Positions 16,479 to 23,750 of a DNA stretch of 64,000 bases are shown in pieces; position 1 is the stretch's first letter, and each line of letters begins with the position of its first letter. Position numbers and translations under genes: made by a program. The notes under the pieces were generated by a model. The model had not been told where the DNA came from, searched no databases, and saw only the letters and a program-made list of their open reading frames with translations. The DNA comes from Pelagibacteraceae bacterium AG-430-P08 (GTDB taxonomy: Bacteria; Pseudomonadota; Alphaproteobacteria; Pelagibacterales; Pelagibacteraceae): NCBI GenBank assembly GCA_003212925.1, contig QCOL01000001.1, forward strand, positions 1-64,000, read 5' to 3'.

Positions 16479-17173
16479 AAAAAATTTTGATAAAATCTAA
16501 GTTTTTCTATTATTTCTACAAAATTTTAAAGATATTAAAAAATTCAAAAAAAAAAACGCATCTAGGTGAATTTGGCGAAGATGTTTTTGTAAGAAGATTT
16601 TTTAAAAAAACTTCAAAAGGATTTTATGTAGATGTTGGAGCCTATCATCCAATTAAAGGTTCTTTAACTTATGATTTATATAAAAATAATTGGACGGGAA
16701 TAAACATAGATCTTAGCAAAATATCAGTAGATCTCTTCAAAATATCTAGACCAAAAGATATTAATATTAGAACTGCGATAACAGATTTCGATGGTAAAAC
16801 TTTTTTCTATGAAAATTCACCAATAAACCAACAAAATTCGTTAATAGAAAATTCCAATGCTGAAAAAATCGAAATTGATTGCTACAAATTAAATACGATT
16901 TTAGAAAATTATAAAATTCAAAAGGTTGATTATTTAAATATAGATGCAGAAGGAAATGATTTTAAAGTCATTTCAACTTTTGATTTTAAAAAATATAAAC
17001 CTTCTTTAGTCTCTATAGAATATAATAATTATAATTTTGAAGATCTAATGGACTCCAACATCAATATTTTGATGGAAAAAAATGATTTCAAAATTGTTTC
17101 TAAGTTTGGTGTAACTTGTTTTTATGTCCATAAAGAAAATATTGAAAAAATTGAGGGATTTATGAAAGTTTAA
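16475..17173 (+). CDS. FkbM-family methyltransferase
   Basis: A 232-residue protein with HLGEFGEDVFVRRFF, GFYVDVGAYHPIKGS (SAM motif I) and KVDYLNIDAEGNDFKVI, the strongly conserved D-x-E-G block of the Methyltransf_21/FkbM family. FkbM enzymes O-methylate hydroxyls, and in surface loci they methylate polysaccharide sugars. It ends the plus-strand pair with the GT2 and closes the glycan island: the next gene, apt, is housekeeping and convergent, with 4 bp between stops. The acceptor is unknown. Confidence 0.83.
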   Translation: MKKILIKSKFFYYFYKILKILKNSKKKTHLGEFGEDVFVRRFFKKTSKGFYVDVGAYHPIKGSLTYDLYKNNWTGINIDLSKISVDLFKISRPKDINIRTAITDFDGKTFFYENSPINQQNSLIENSNAEKIEIDCYKLNTILENYKIQKVDYLNIDAEGNDFKVISTFDFKKYKPSLVSIEYNNYNFEDLMDSNINILMEKNDFKIVSKFGVTCFYVHKENIEKIEGFMKV

Positions 17174-17177
17174 AAGT

Positions 17178-17705
17178 TTAGTGCCCAGGAAATTCAATTA
17201 AATTTTCAACTTTATAGCCTTTGTTAATCAAATTATCACATCCATTTAAATCAAAAAGATTTATCACAAAAACAAAACATGCAACTTTACCACCAGATAT
17301 TTCTACTAGTTTTGCTGCAGCTTCTGCTGTTCCCCCAGTAGCTATTAAATCGTCAATTATCAAAATCTCATCATTTTTTTCAATAGAGTCTTTATGTGAC
17401 TCAATGGTAGCAGTCCCATATTCTAGCTCAAAATCAACTGAATAGACATCAGCGGGTAATTTATTTTTTTTTCTAAACATTATAAATGGTTTTTTTAACA
17501 AATAGGAAACAGCAGATGCAAACACAAATCCTCTCGACTCAATAGCTGCAATTTTATCAAATTTAAATTTCTTTGATTTATTTACTATTTGATTAATTGT
17601 TTCTTCAAATGCTTTTTCATCCTTAATTAATGTTGTTATATCTCTAAATAAAATACCTTTCTTAGGATAATCTGGAATGGATCTAATAAAGTCTTTTAAA
17701 TTCAT
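17178..17705 (-). CDS. apt: adenine phosphoribosyltransferase
   Basis: A 175-residue enzyme of normal APRT length. It has IRSIPDYPKKGILFRDITTL at the N-terminus, KIAAIESRGFVFASA, and the PRPP-binding loop EILIIDDLIATGGTAEAA. It converts adenine plus PRPP to AMP in the cytosol. It diverges from mtnP across 41 bp, and MtnP releases adenine, so the pair makes metabolic sense as one salvage unit. A perfect TATAAT on the minus strand ends 8 nt before the ATG with no Shine-Dalgarno sequence. Confidence 0.95.
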   Translation of the reverse strand: MNLKDFIRSIPDYPKKGILFRDITTLIKDEKAFEETINQIVNKSKKFKFDKIAAIESRGFVFASAVSYLLKKPFIMFRKKNKLPADVYSVDFELEYGTATIESHKDSIEKNDEILIIDDLIATGGTAEAAAKLVEISGGKVACFVFVINLFDLNGCDNLINKGYKVENLIEFPGH

Positions 17706-17713
17706 AAGAGTAA

Positions 17714-17719
17714 ATTATA
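17714..17719 (-). promoter_or_regulatory. -10 element TATAAT of apt
   Basis: A perfect TATAAT on the minus strand ends 8 nt before the apt ATG, implying a transcript that begins at or next to the start codon. The -35 region (TAAAAT at 17 bp) is weak. It sits in the 41-bp gap shared with mtnP. Confidence 0.4.
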
Positions 17720-17746
17720 AAAGTATAAATAAATTAATTTTATAAC

Positions 17747-18619
17747 ATGACAATAAATAAATTAGCAATTATAGGTGGTAGTGGCCTTTATGATGTTGAG
17801 GAGTTCAAAAATAGAGAATTATTAGATTTAACTACCCCTTGGGGAAAACCCTCAGACCAAATTTTAAAAACTAATTACAATAATAAAGAAGTTTATTTCT
17901 TACCAAGACATGGGAGGGGTCATTTTATTTCTCCTTCGAAAATAAATTTTCGTGCAAATATTGATGCTCTTAAACAATTAGGTGTAACAGATATTATATC
18001 AGTATCAGCAGTTGGATCTTTAAAAGAAGATTTGCATCCTGGAAAATTTGTTATAGTTGACCAATTTATTGATCGGACATTTGCAAGAGAAAAAACATTT
18101 TTTGATGATGAAATTGTTGCTCATGTTTCTATGGCTCATCCTACATCAAATGGTCTAATGAATGCATGTGAAGATGCTATTAAAAAAGAAAAAATTGAAT
18201 ATCAAAGAAATGGAACTTATGTTGTTATGGAGGGACCACAATTTTCAACATTAGCAGAGTCAAATTTATATAGATCTTGGAAAGCAGATGTAATCGGAAT
18301 GACAAACATGCCTGAAGCAAAATTAGCAAGGGAGGCAGAAATAAGATACGCATCTGTTTCAATGGTCACAGATTATGATTGTTGGCATCCAGATCATGAA
18401 AATGTTGATGTTCAACAAGTAATAAAAGTTTTATTTGATAATGCTGCTAAAGCAAAAAATATGATAAAAAACTTAATAGAAAATTTTGAAAATCATATTG
18501 ATCCTAACGACCCAACCAATAATTGTTTAGATGTTGCAATTATTACTGCACCTGAAAAAAGAACAAAAAAAACTATAGAAAAATTAAATACTGTTGCTGG
18601 TAGAGTTTTGAATAAATGA
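17747..18619 (+). CDS. mtnP: S-methyl-5'-thioadenosine phosphorylase
   Basis: A 290-residue nucleoside phosphorylase. It shows AIIGGSGLYDV, PRHGRGHFISPSKINFRANI (the phosphate-binding H-G-x-x-H region), ISVSAVGSLKEDLHPG, YVVMEGPQFSTLAE and DVIGMTNMPEAKLARE, with ASVSMVTDYDCW near the base pocket. These are hallmarks of MTAP. It splits methylthioadenosine from spermidine synthesis into adenine and 5-methylthioribose-1-phosphate. It overlaps mtnA by 4 bp. The order mtnP-mtnA-aldolase-speDE links formation and disposal of MTA in one transcript. Confidence 0.94.
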   Translation: MTINKLAIIGGSGLYDVEEFKNRELLDLTTPWGKPSDQILKTNYNNKEVYFLPRHGRGHFISPSKINFRANIDALKQLGVTDIISVSAVGSLKEDLHPGKFVIVDQFIDRTFAREKTFFDDEIVAHVSMAHPTSNGLMNACEDAIKKEKIEYQRNGTYVVMEGPQFSTLAESNLYRSWKADVIGMTNMPEAKLAREAEIRYASVSMVTDYDCWHPDHENVDVQQVIKVLFDNAAKAKNMIKNLIENFENHIDPNDPTNNCLDVAIITAPEKRTKKTIEKLNTVAGRVLNK

Positions 18620-19686
18620 GAATAGAAGGAAAAGAATATCGTACTATTTGGTTTGAAAATAATGTTGTAAAAATTATCGATCAAACAAAACTTCCACACC
18701 AATTTATTATTAAAGACCTAAAAACTGTTAAGGACTCAATAAATGCGATTAAGGTAATGGAGGTAAGAGGCGCACCTCTAATAGGAGCTACAGCAGCTTA
18801 TGGAATGGTTTTAGCTATTATTGAAAATAATGATCAATCATTTTTAAAGAAATCTGCAGAAGATTTAATTAATTCAAGACCAACAGCAATCAATTTAAAA
18901 TGGGCTGTTGATAGAATGGTGAATAAATTATCAGGTGTTAATAGCAATAAAATTTTAGAAATAGCTTTGAATGAGGCAAAAGATATATGTGAAGAGGATG
19001 TGAAATTTTGTGAAAATATAGGATTAAATGGACTAAAAATTATTGAAGAAATCTATAATAAAAAAAAAGGTACAGTTAATATATTAACTCATTGTAATGC
19101 GGGTTGGCTTGCAACAATAAATTGGGGAACAGCAACCTCTCCAATTTATCATGCACATAAAAAAGGAATACCTGTTCATGTGTGGGCAGATGAAACTAGA
19201 CCAAGAAATCAAGGAGCAAATCTTACATCTTATGAATTAAATGAAGAAGGAATTAAGAACACAATCATTGCAGATAATACAGGTGGAATATTAATGCAAA
19301 GAGGTGAAGTTGATATGTGTATTGTTGGAACAGACAGAACTCTAGCTAATGGAGATGTTTGTAATAAGGTTGGAACTTATCTTAAAGCACTAGCAGCTCA
19401 TGATAACAAGATTCCTTTTTATGTTGCACTACCAAGTTCAACAATTGATTGGAATATAAAAGATCATAAAGATATTCCAATCGAGGAGAGAAATTCAGAT
19501 GAATTATCTCAGATTGAAGGTTTAGATGAAAAAGGAGATATAAAAAAGATTCAAATATATCCAAAAAAAAGTAAAGCTATGAATTTAGCTTTTGATGTAA
19601 CCCCAGCAAAATATGTTACGGGATTAATTACCGAAAAAGGTGTATGTGAAGCATCTGAAAAAGGACTTAAAGAATTATTTAAATGA
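18616..19686 (+). CDS. mtnA: 5-methylthioribose-1-phosphate isomerase
   Basis: A 356-residue eIF2B-like isomerase. EVRGAPLIGATAAYG near the N-terminus, ILTHCNAGWLATINWGT containing the catalytic Cys, HVWADETRPRNQGANLT, and VGTDRTLANGDVCNKVGTY with the catalytic Asp are the MtnA signatures. It converts the aldose MTR-1-P to methylthioribulose-1-phosphate. It overlaps both neighbours by 4 bp. Relatives may also act on 5-deoxyribose-1-P. Confidence 0.94.
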   Translation: MRIEGKEYRTIWFENNVVKIIDQTKLPHQFIIKDLKTVKDSINAIKVMEVRGAPLIGATAAYGMVLAIIENNDQSFLKKSAEDLINSRPTAINLKWAVDRMVNKLSGVNSNKILEIALNEAKDICEEDVKFCENIGLNGLKIIEEIYNKKKGTVNILTHCNAGWLATINWGTATSPIYHAHKKGIPVHVWADETRPRNQGANLTSYELNEEGIKNTIIADNTGGILMQRGEVDMCIVGTDRTLANGDVCNKVGTYLKALAAHDNKIPFYVALPSSTIDWNIKDHKDIPIEERNSDELSQIEGLDEKGDIKKIQIYPKKSKAMNLAFDVTPAKYVTGLITEKGVCEASEKGLKELFK

Positions 19687-20339
19687 AGAATTTAAATCAA
19701 AGAAATCAGATTATTGAATATTCGCTAAAATTAAATTCTACAAATCTTTCACCTCTAAGATCTGGCAATATATCATTGAGAGGAATAGAGGATGATACAG
19801 AAGGATACTTAATTACTCCATCAGGAAAAAAATACGAAACACTAAAACCTGAAGATATTGTTTTTATGGGTTTAAATGAAGAGGAAGAAGAAAACGATGC
19901 AAGCAACAAACCATCATCAGAATGGAGATTTCATCGAGATATTTATATAAATAAAAAAGAAGCACAAGCTATTGTTCATGCTCATTCTCCACACGCAACG
20001 GCTGTATCTTCACATGGAAAACCCATTCCACCTTTTCATTATATGATTGCTCTTGCAGGCGGAGATGACATTAAATGTGCAGAATATGCTACTTTTGGAA
20101 CAGAAGAGTTATCTAAAAATGTTATCAAAGCTTTAGAAAATAGATCTGCTTGTTTAATGTCTAATCACGGCCAGGTTGCTTTTGGAAAAAATTTAGAGGA
20201 TGCATTTGAACTAGCACAAGAGATAGAAAATATTTGTCATCAATACACTATTGCTTTAAAATTAGGACAACCTAAGATACTTTCATTTAAAGAAATGAAA
20301 AAAGTTTTAGATAAGGCTAAAAACTATAAAAAAGGGTAA
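19683..20339 (+). CDS. FucA-type class II aldolase, probable methylthioribulose-1-phosphate aldolase
   Basis: A 218-residue zinc aldolase. PSSEWRFH places the catalytic Glu at residue 80. AIVHAHSPHATAVS has zinc ligands His99 and His101, and SNHGQVA gives the third His. The stretch HYMIALAGGDDIKCAEYATFGTEELS resembles E. coli L-fuculose-1-P aldolase much more than MtnB dehydratases. Directly after mtnP-mtnA, and with no mtnC/D/E nearby, it is best read as the Ald2-type enzyme of the DHAP shunt, cleaving methylthioribulose-1-P into DHAP and methylthioacetaldehyde. An MtnB role is the alternative. It overlaps mtnA by 4 bp and lies 1 bp before speDE. Confidence 0.8.
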   Translation: MKNLNQRNQIIEYSLKLNSTNLSPLRSGNISLRGIEDDTEGYLITPSGKKYETLKPEDIVFMGLNEEEEENDASNKPSSEWRFHRDIYINKKEAQAIVHAHSPHATAVSSHGKPIPPFHYMIALAGGDDIKCAEYATFGTEELSKNVIKALENRSACLMSNHGQVAFGKNLEDAFELAQEIENICHQYTIALKLGQPKILSFKEMKKVLDKAKNYKKG

Positions 20340-20340
20340 A

Positions 20341-21381
20341 ATGATTAAAGTTGGGGAGCATATTACTTTAGATATTATAGGTACTACAAAAGAGTACGAT
20401 CCTTCAATCTATGAAAAAGTCATAAATAAAATCGCGAAAGCAGCAGATGTAACTATCCTTAATATTTCTAAATATAAATTTGAACCTCAGGGCTTTACAA
20501 TTTTAGCTTTATTAGCTGAAAGTCACATCAGCTTTCATACATTTCCAGAAAAAGGAATAATAAGTTTTGATTTTTTTACCTGTGGGAAAATAAGTCCATC
20601 AGTAGCAATTGATATTGTTAAAAAAGAATTTGAACATAAAAGAATTGTTAAAAAAGAATTTAATAGAGATACCAGATCTCTTTACCATGATATCTATAGT
20701 TCACCTGGATTACAAAAATCATATGTTGTAAATGAAGTTTTAGAGGATTTTAAATCAAAAGTTGGTCAACATATTGAAATTTTAGAATTAGAACAATTTG
20801 GAAAATCTTTATTTATTGATGGTGAAATACAGGTAGCGGCGTCAGATGAACATTTGTATAGCTCAACTTTTGTTGGTGCTGGTTTAAAATTAAACAAAAA
20901 AAATGAGAGAGCTGCAATAATTGGCGGTGGTGACGGTGGCGTTGCAAGAGAATGCATTTCAAAAAAGTTTAATTTTATAGATTGGTATGAATTAGATCCA
21001 GAAGTTGTAGATGTTTGCAATAAACATTTGGGTGATATTGGAAAAAAAGCTACAGAAAAAAATTCTGTAAAATGTGTTTGGGGTGATGCTTTTGAGAGTA
21101 TAAAGTCGGTTAACGAGGATACATATGATCATATTTTTGTTGATCTAAATGATGACCAGTTTTGTATAGATCTTGCTGCTAAAAATATGGACTCTTTAGT
21201 AAGAATACTCAAACCTAAAGGAGTTATAACTGCTCAAGTTGGTAGCCAAGATAAAAAACCTCTTCAAGTTGAAAATTGGTTGAATGTATTCAATCATCAT
21301 TTTGGAAATACTAATTTATCTAGAGTTTACATACCTAGTTTTGATTGTTCTTGGAATTTCTCCTCTTCGATAAATCATTAA
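20341..21381 (+). CDS. fused S-adenosylmethionine decarboxylase-spermidine synthase
   Basis: A 346-residue fusion. Residues about 1-115 are a class 1b SpeD domain: AESHISFHTFPE with the self-processing Ser61 (future pyruvoyl) and His66, and FFTCG with Cys81. Residues about 120-345 are SpeE: IDGEIQVAASDEHLYSS, AIIGGGDGGVARE (SAM site), WYELDPEVVDV and HIFVDLNDD. Together they would make decarboxylated SAM and transfer its aminopropyl group to putrescine, releasing MTA for the preceding genes. Some SpeD homologues decarboxylate arginine or ornithine instead, so SpeD specificity is not proven. It is the last gene of the mtn operon. Confidence 0.88.
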   Translation: MIKVGEHITLDIIGTTKEYDPSIYEKVINKIAKAADVTILNISKYKFEPQGFTILALLAESHISFHTFPEKGIISFDFFTCGKISPSVAIDIVKKEFEHKRIVKKEFNRDTRSLYHDIYSSPGLQKSYVVNEVLEDFKSKVGQHIEILELEQFGKSLFIDGEIQVAASDEHLYSSTFVGAGLKLNKKNERAAIIGGGDGGVARECISKKFNFIDWYELDPEVVDVCNKHLGDIGKKATEKNSVKCVWGDAFESIKSVNEDTYDHIFVDLNDDQFCIDLAAKNMDSLVRILKPKGVITAQVGSQDKKPLQVENWLNVFNHHFGNTNLSRVYIPSFDCSWNFSSSINH

Positions 21382-21443
21382 TTTTTTCTTTTTAATATCC
21401 ACAATCTGTGAAATACTATTTTTTTTTATTAAAGGAGATAACA

Positions 21444-22271
21444 ATGAATATATTCAAGAAAACTATTTTTTCAGTTTTACTTTCTCTATTGGTAATAGGA
21501 AATGTAAATGCTGATAAAATAAGAATTGGAACAGAGGGAGCTTATCCACCATGGAACTCAAAAAATGAAGCAGGTAAGTTAATAGGATTCGAAGTTGAAT
21601 TAGCTTACACGTTATGTAGATACATTGGACAACAATGCGTAATAGTTGAGCAAGATTGGGATGGAATGATTCCAGCGTTAATCATGAGAAAGTTTGATGC
21701 AATAATGGCAGGTATGTCAATTACTGCAGAAAGACAAAAAGCTATTAGCTTTTCTCAAGGATATGCAGATGAAGTTGCATCTTTAGCAGTCATGAAAGGT
21801 TCTAGCCTAGAGGGTTTAGATACATCTGCTGGGATAAATCTTACAAAACCAAATGCTGCAGCTAAAAAAGATCTTAAAACACTTACTGCTGCATTAGCAG
21901 GTAAAACTGTTTGTGTACAAACTGCTACAATTCACCAAAACTTTTTAGACTCTGGTGATGTTGGAAAAGTAAATGTAAGAACTTATAAAACACAGGATGA
22001 AGTTAACTTAGATTTAGCATCAGGTAGATGTGACGCTGCATTAGCTGCTGCAGTCGCATTCAGTGATTATGCAGAAAAATCTGGTAAGCCAGTTGTCTTA
22101 ACTGGACCAACTTTCTCAGGTGGTGCATTTGGAAACGGTGTTGGAGTAGGTATTAGAAAAGATGATACTGAACTTTTGAAAAAGTTTAACGCCGCTATTA
22201 ATAAAGCGAGAAAAAACGGAGACATTAGTAGAATTGCTACTAAGTGGTTTGGTTTCGACGCTTCTATGTAA
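21444..22271 (+). CDS. amino-acid ABC transporter substrate-binding protein (HisJ/ArgT-like)
   Basis: A periplasmic binding protein of family 3. I start it at the ATG at 21444, not 21408: AAGGAG lies 6 nt upstream and the protein then begins with a clean signal peptide (MNIFKKTIFSVLLSLLVIGNVNA, cleavage after NADK-like site). The mature part has RIGTEGAYPPWN, GFEVELAYTLC, QDWDGMIPALIMRKFDAIMAGMSIT and NGVGVGIRKDD, typical of the Lys/Arg/Orn/His/octopine group. Two permease genes follow after a strong hairpin. No ATPase gene is adjacent. Confidence 0.9.
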   Translation: MNIFKKTIFSVLLSLLVIGNVNADKIRIGTEGAYPPWNSKNEAGKLIGFEVELAYTLCRYIGQQCVIVEQDWDGMIPALIMRKFDAIMAGMSITAERQKAISFSQGYADEVASLAVMKGSSLEGLDTSAGINLTKPNAAAKKDLKTLTAALAGKTVCVQTATIHQNFLDSGDVGKVNVRTYKTQDEVNLDLASGRCDAALAAAVAFSDYAEKSGKPVVLTGPTFSGGAFGNGVGVGIRKDDTELLKKFNAAINKARKNGDISRIATKWFGFDASM

Positions 22272-22280
22272 TTAAATTTT

Positions 22281-22314
22281 AGATTTGGCGACTATCATGT
22301 ATAGTCGCCAATCT
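22281..22314 (+). promoter_or_regulatory. intergenic hairpin between binding protein and permease genes
   Basis: TGGCGACTAT (22286-22295) pairs perfectly with ATAGTCGCCA (22301-22310) around a 5-nt loop, and AGAT/ATCT extends the stem by 4 bp past a single bulged T. There is no U-tract, so it is not a classical terminator. The stem ends 2 nt before the permease ATG at 22317 and would sequester its initiation region, while also protecting the upstream mRNA. This suits high binding-protein and low permease expression. Confidence 0.7.
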
Positions 22315-22316
22315 GT

Positions 22317-23009
22317 ATGGAACTTCTAGCATTTGGAGATACTGGTTGGGGTGATGAACTTTTTTACGCAACACTGATGACTATAGCTGTTTCAATAACA
22401 GCAATGTTTATAGGTTTTCTTTTTGCATTAATCTTTACTCCATTAAAATTATCCAAAAACAAGTTTTTAAATTTTATAGCAAATTCTTACACAACCATCA
22501 TCAGAGGTGTTCCGGAATTATTAGTAATTTATCTTTTCTTTTTTGGTGGAACTGGTGCAGTAATGTATGTTGCATCAATATTTGGTTATAATGAGTATAT
22601 TGAGATAAATGCATTTATCACAGGCGCATTTGCAATTGGGATAATCTCTGGCGCTTATTCTACAGAGGTTTTTAGAGGAGCAATACAATCAATTGATAAA
22701 GGCCAGTTTGAAGCTGCTAATGTGTTAGGTCTCAATAAGTTTGGAAAATTTTTTAAAATAATTTTACCTCAAACATTAAGATTAGCTATTCCAAATCTAA
22801 GTAATGTTTGGCAGATAACGCTCAAAGATACTTCATTAATTTCAGTTACTGGTTTAGTTGAAATCATGAGACAGTCGTATATTGCTGCTGGATCAACGAG
22901 AGATCCATTATTCTTTTATTCATTTGCTGCAGTTTTATATTTATTACTCACTTTTGTAAGTATGAAATTGATCAACAGATTAGAAGTCAAATATAGTAGG
23001 GGGTACTAA
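22317..23009 (+). CDS. amino-acid ABC transporter permease (HisQ-like)
   Basis: A 230-residue inner-membrane protein with about five helices. TTIIRGVPELLVIYLFFFGG matches the RGVP-E/D block of HisQ/OccQ. The EAA loop SIDKGQFEAANVLGLNKFGKFFKIILPQTLR is the ATPase contact site. LKDTSLISVTGLVEIMRQ is the next conserved segment. The start is not preceded by a Shine-Dalgarno sequence and lies directly behind the hairpin. The stop overlaps the next permease start by 1 nt. It probably forms a heterodimer with that neighbour for basic amino acids. Confidence 0.88.
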   Translation: MELLAFGDTGWGDELFYATLMTIAVSITAMFIGFLFALIFTPLKLSKNKFLNFIANSYTTIIRGVPELLVIYLFFFGGTGAVMYVASIFGYNEYIEINAFITGAFAIGIISGAYSTEVFRGAIQSIDKGQFEAANVLGLNKFGKFFKIILPQTLRLAIPNLSNVWQITLKDTSLISVTGLVEIMRQSYIAAGSTRDPLFFYSFAAVLYLLLTFVSMKLINRLEVKYSRGY

Positions 23010-23683
23010 TGGATCTTGAATTAATGATTAATAGTTTCCCAAAGTTACTTAATGCAGCTGTAATAACTTTAAAACTTCTCTCAGTTTCTTTAATAATTGG
23101 ATTGTTCATTGGCTTATTTTTTGCAATTCTAAGATTAAATAAAAATATATTTATCAATAGATTTGCTTATGGATATTCGTATGTATTTAGAGGCACTCCG
23201 CTTTTAGTACAGATTTTTATAATTTATTTTGGATTAGGTCAGATTGAATATTTAAGATCAACAGTTTTGTGGGTAATTTTAAAAGAACCATATTGGTGTG
23301 CAATTATTGCTTTTGCTCTAAACACAGGTGCTTATACTTCAGAGATATTAAGATCAGCATTTCAAACAATTAAACCTGGAATAATAGAGGCAGGTAAAAG
23401 TTTAGGTATCTCAAATAAAGTAATCTTTTATAAAATTCAGATACCTATAGCTATAAGACAATCTTTACCAGCTTATGGAAATGAAATTATCCTGATGATG
23501 AAAGGAACTTCTTTAGCGAGCACTGTCACCATAATGGACCTAACAGGTGTTGCCAAATATATAATTTCAACAACTTTTAAACCAATTGAAGTATTTATAG
23601 TTGCTGGTGGAATTTATCTATTTATGACTTTTATTATTCACAACGTAATTAAATTTTTAGAGAAAAAATATAGTTTTAATTAA
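23009..23683 (+). CDS. amino-acid ABC transporter permease (HisM-like)
   Basis: A 224-residue permease with about five membrane helices. YSYVFRGTPLLVQIFIIYFG is the HisM/OccM signature and FALNTGAYTSEILRSAFQTI the conserved central segment. The EAA loop is KPGIIEAGKSLGISNKVIFYKIQIP, and LPAYGNEIILMMKGTSLAST follows. AGGGGGT-type purines (gtagggggtact) before the ATG may act as a ribosome site. It pairs with the HisQ-like subunit. The operon ends here without an ATP-binding subunit; the next gene is convergent. Confidence 0.88.
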   Translation: MDLELMINSFPKLLNAAVITLKLLSVSLIIGLFIGLFFAILRLNKNIFINRFAYGYSYVFRGTPLLVQIFIIYFGLGQIEYLRSTVLWVILKEPYWCAIIAFALNTGAYTSEILRSAFQTIKPGIIEAGKSLGISNKVIFYKIQIPIAIRQSLPAYGNEIILMMKGTSLASTVTIMDLTGVAKYIISTTFKPIEVFIVAGGIYLFMTFIIHNVIKFLEKKYSFN

Positions 23684-23750
23684 TGATATTGTTCTTAAGT
23701 AATGTTCTAGGATATTATAGGAAAAACGGCACAAGACCGACACATAGAGA

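Noticed and set aside
21408-21443. Upstream start of the binding protein giving 12 extra residues
   Set aside because: The internal ATG at 21444 has AAGGAG at the right distance and gives a regular signal peptide; the longer start puts charged/aromatic residues before it.
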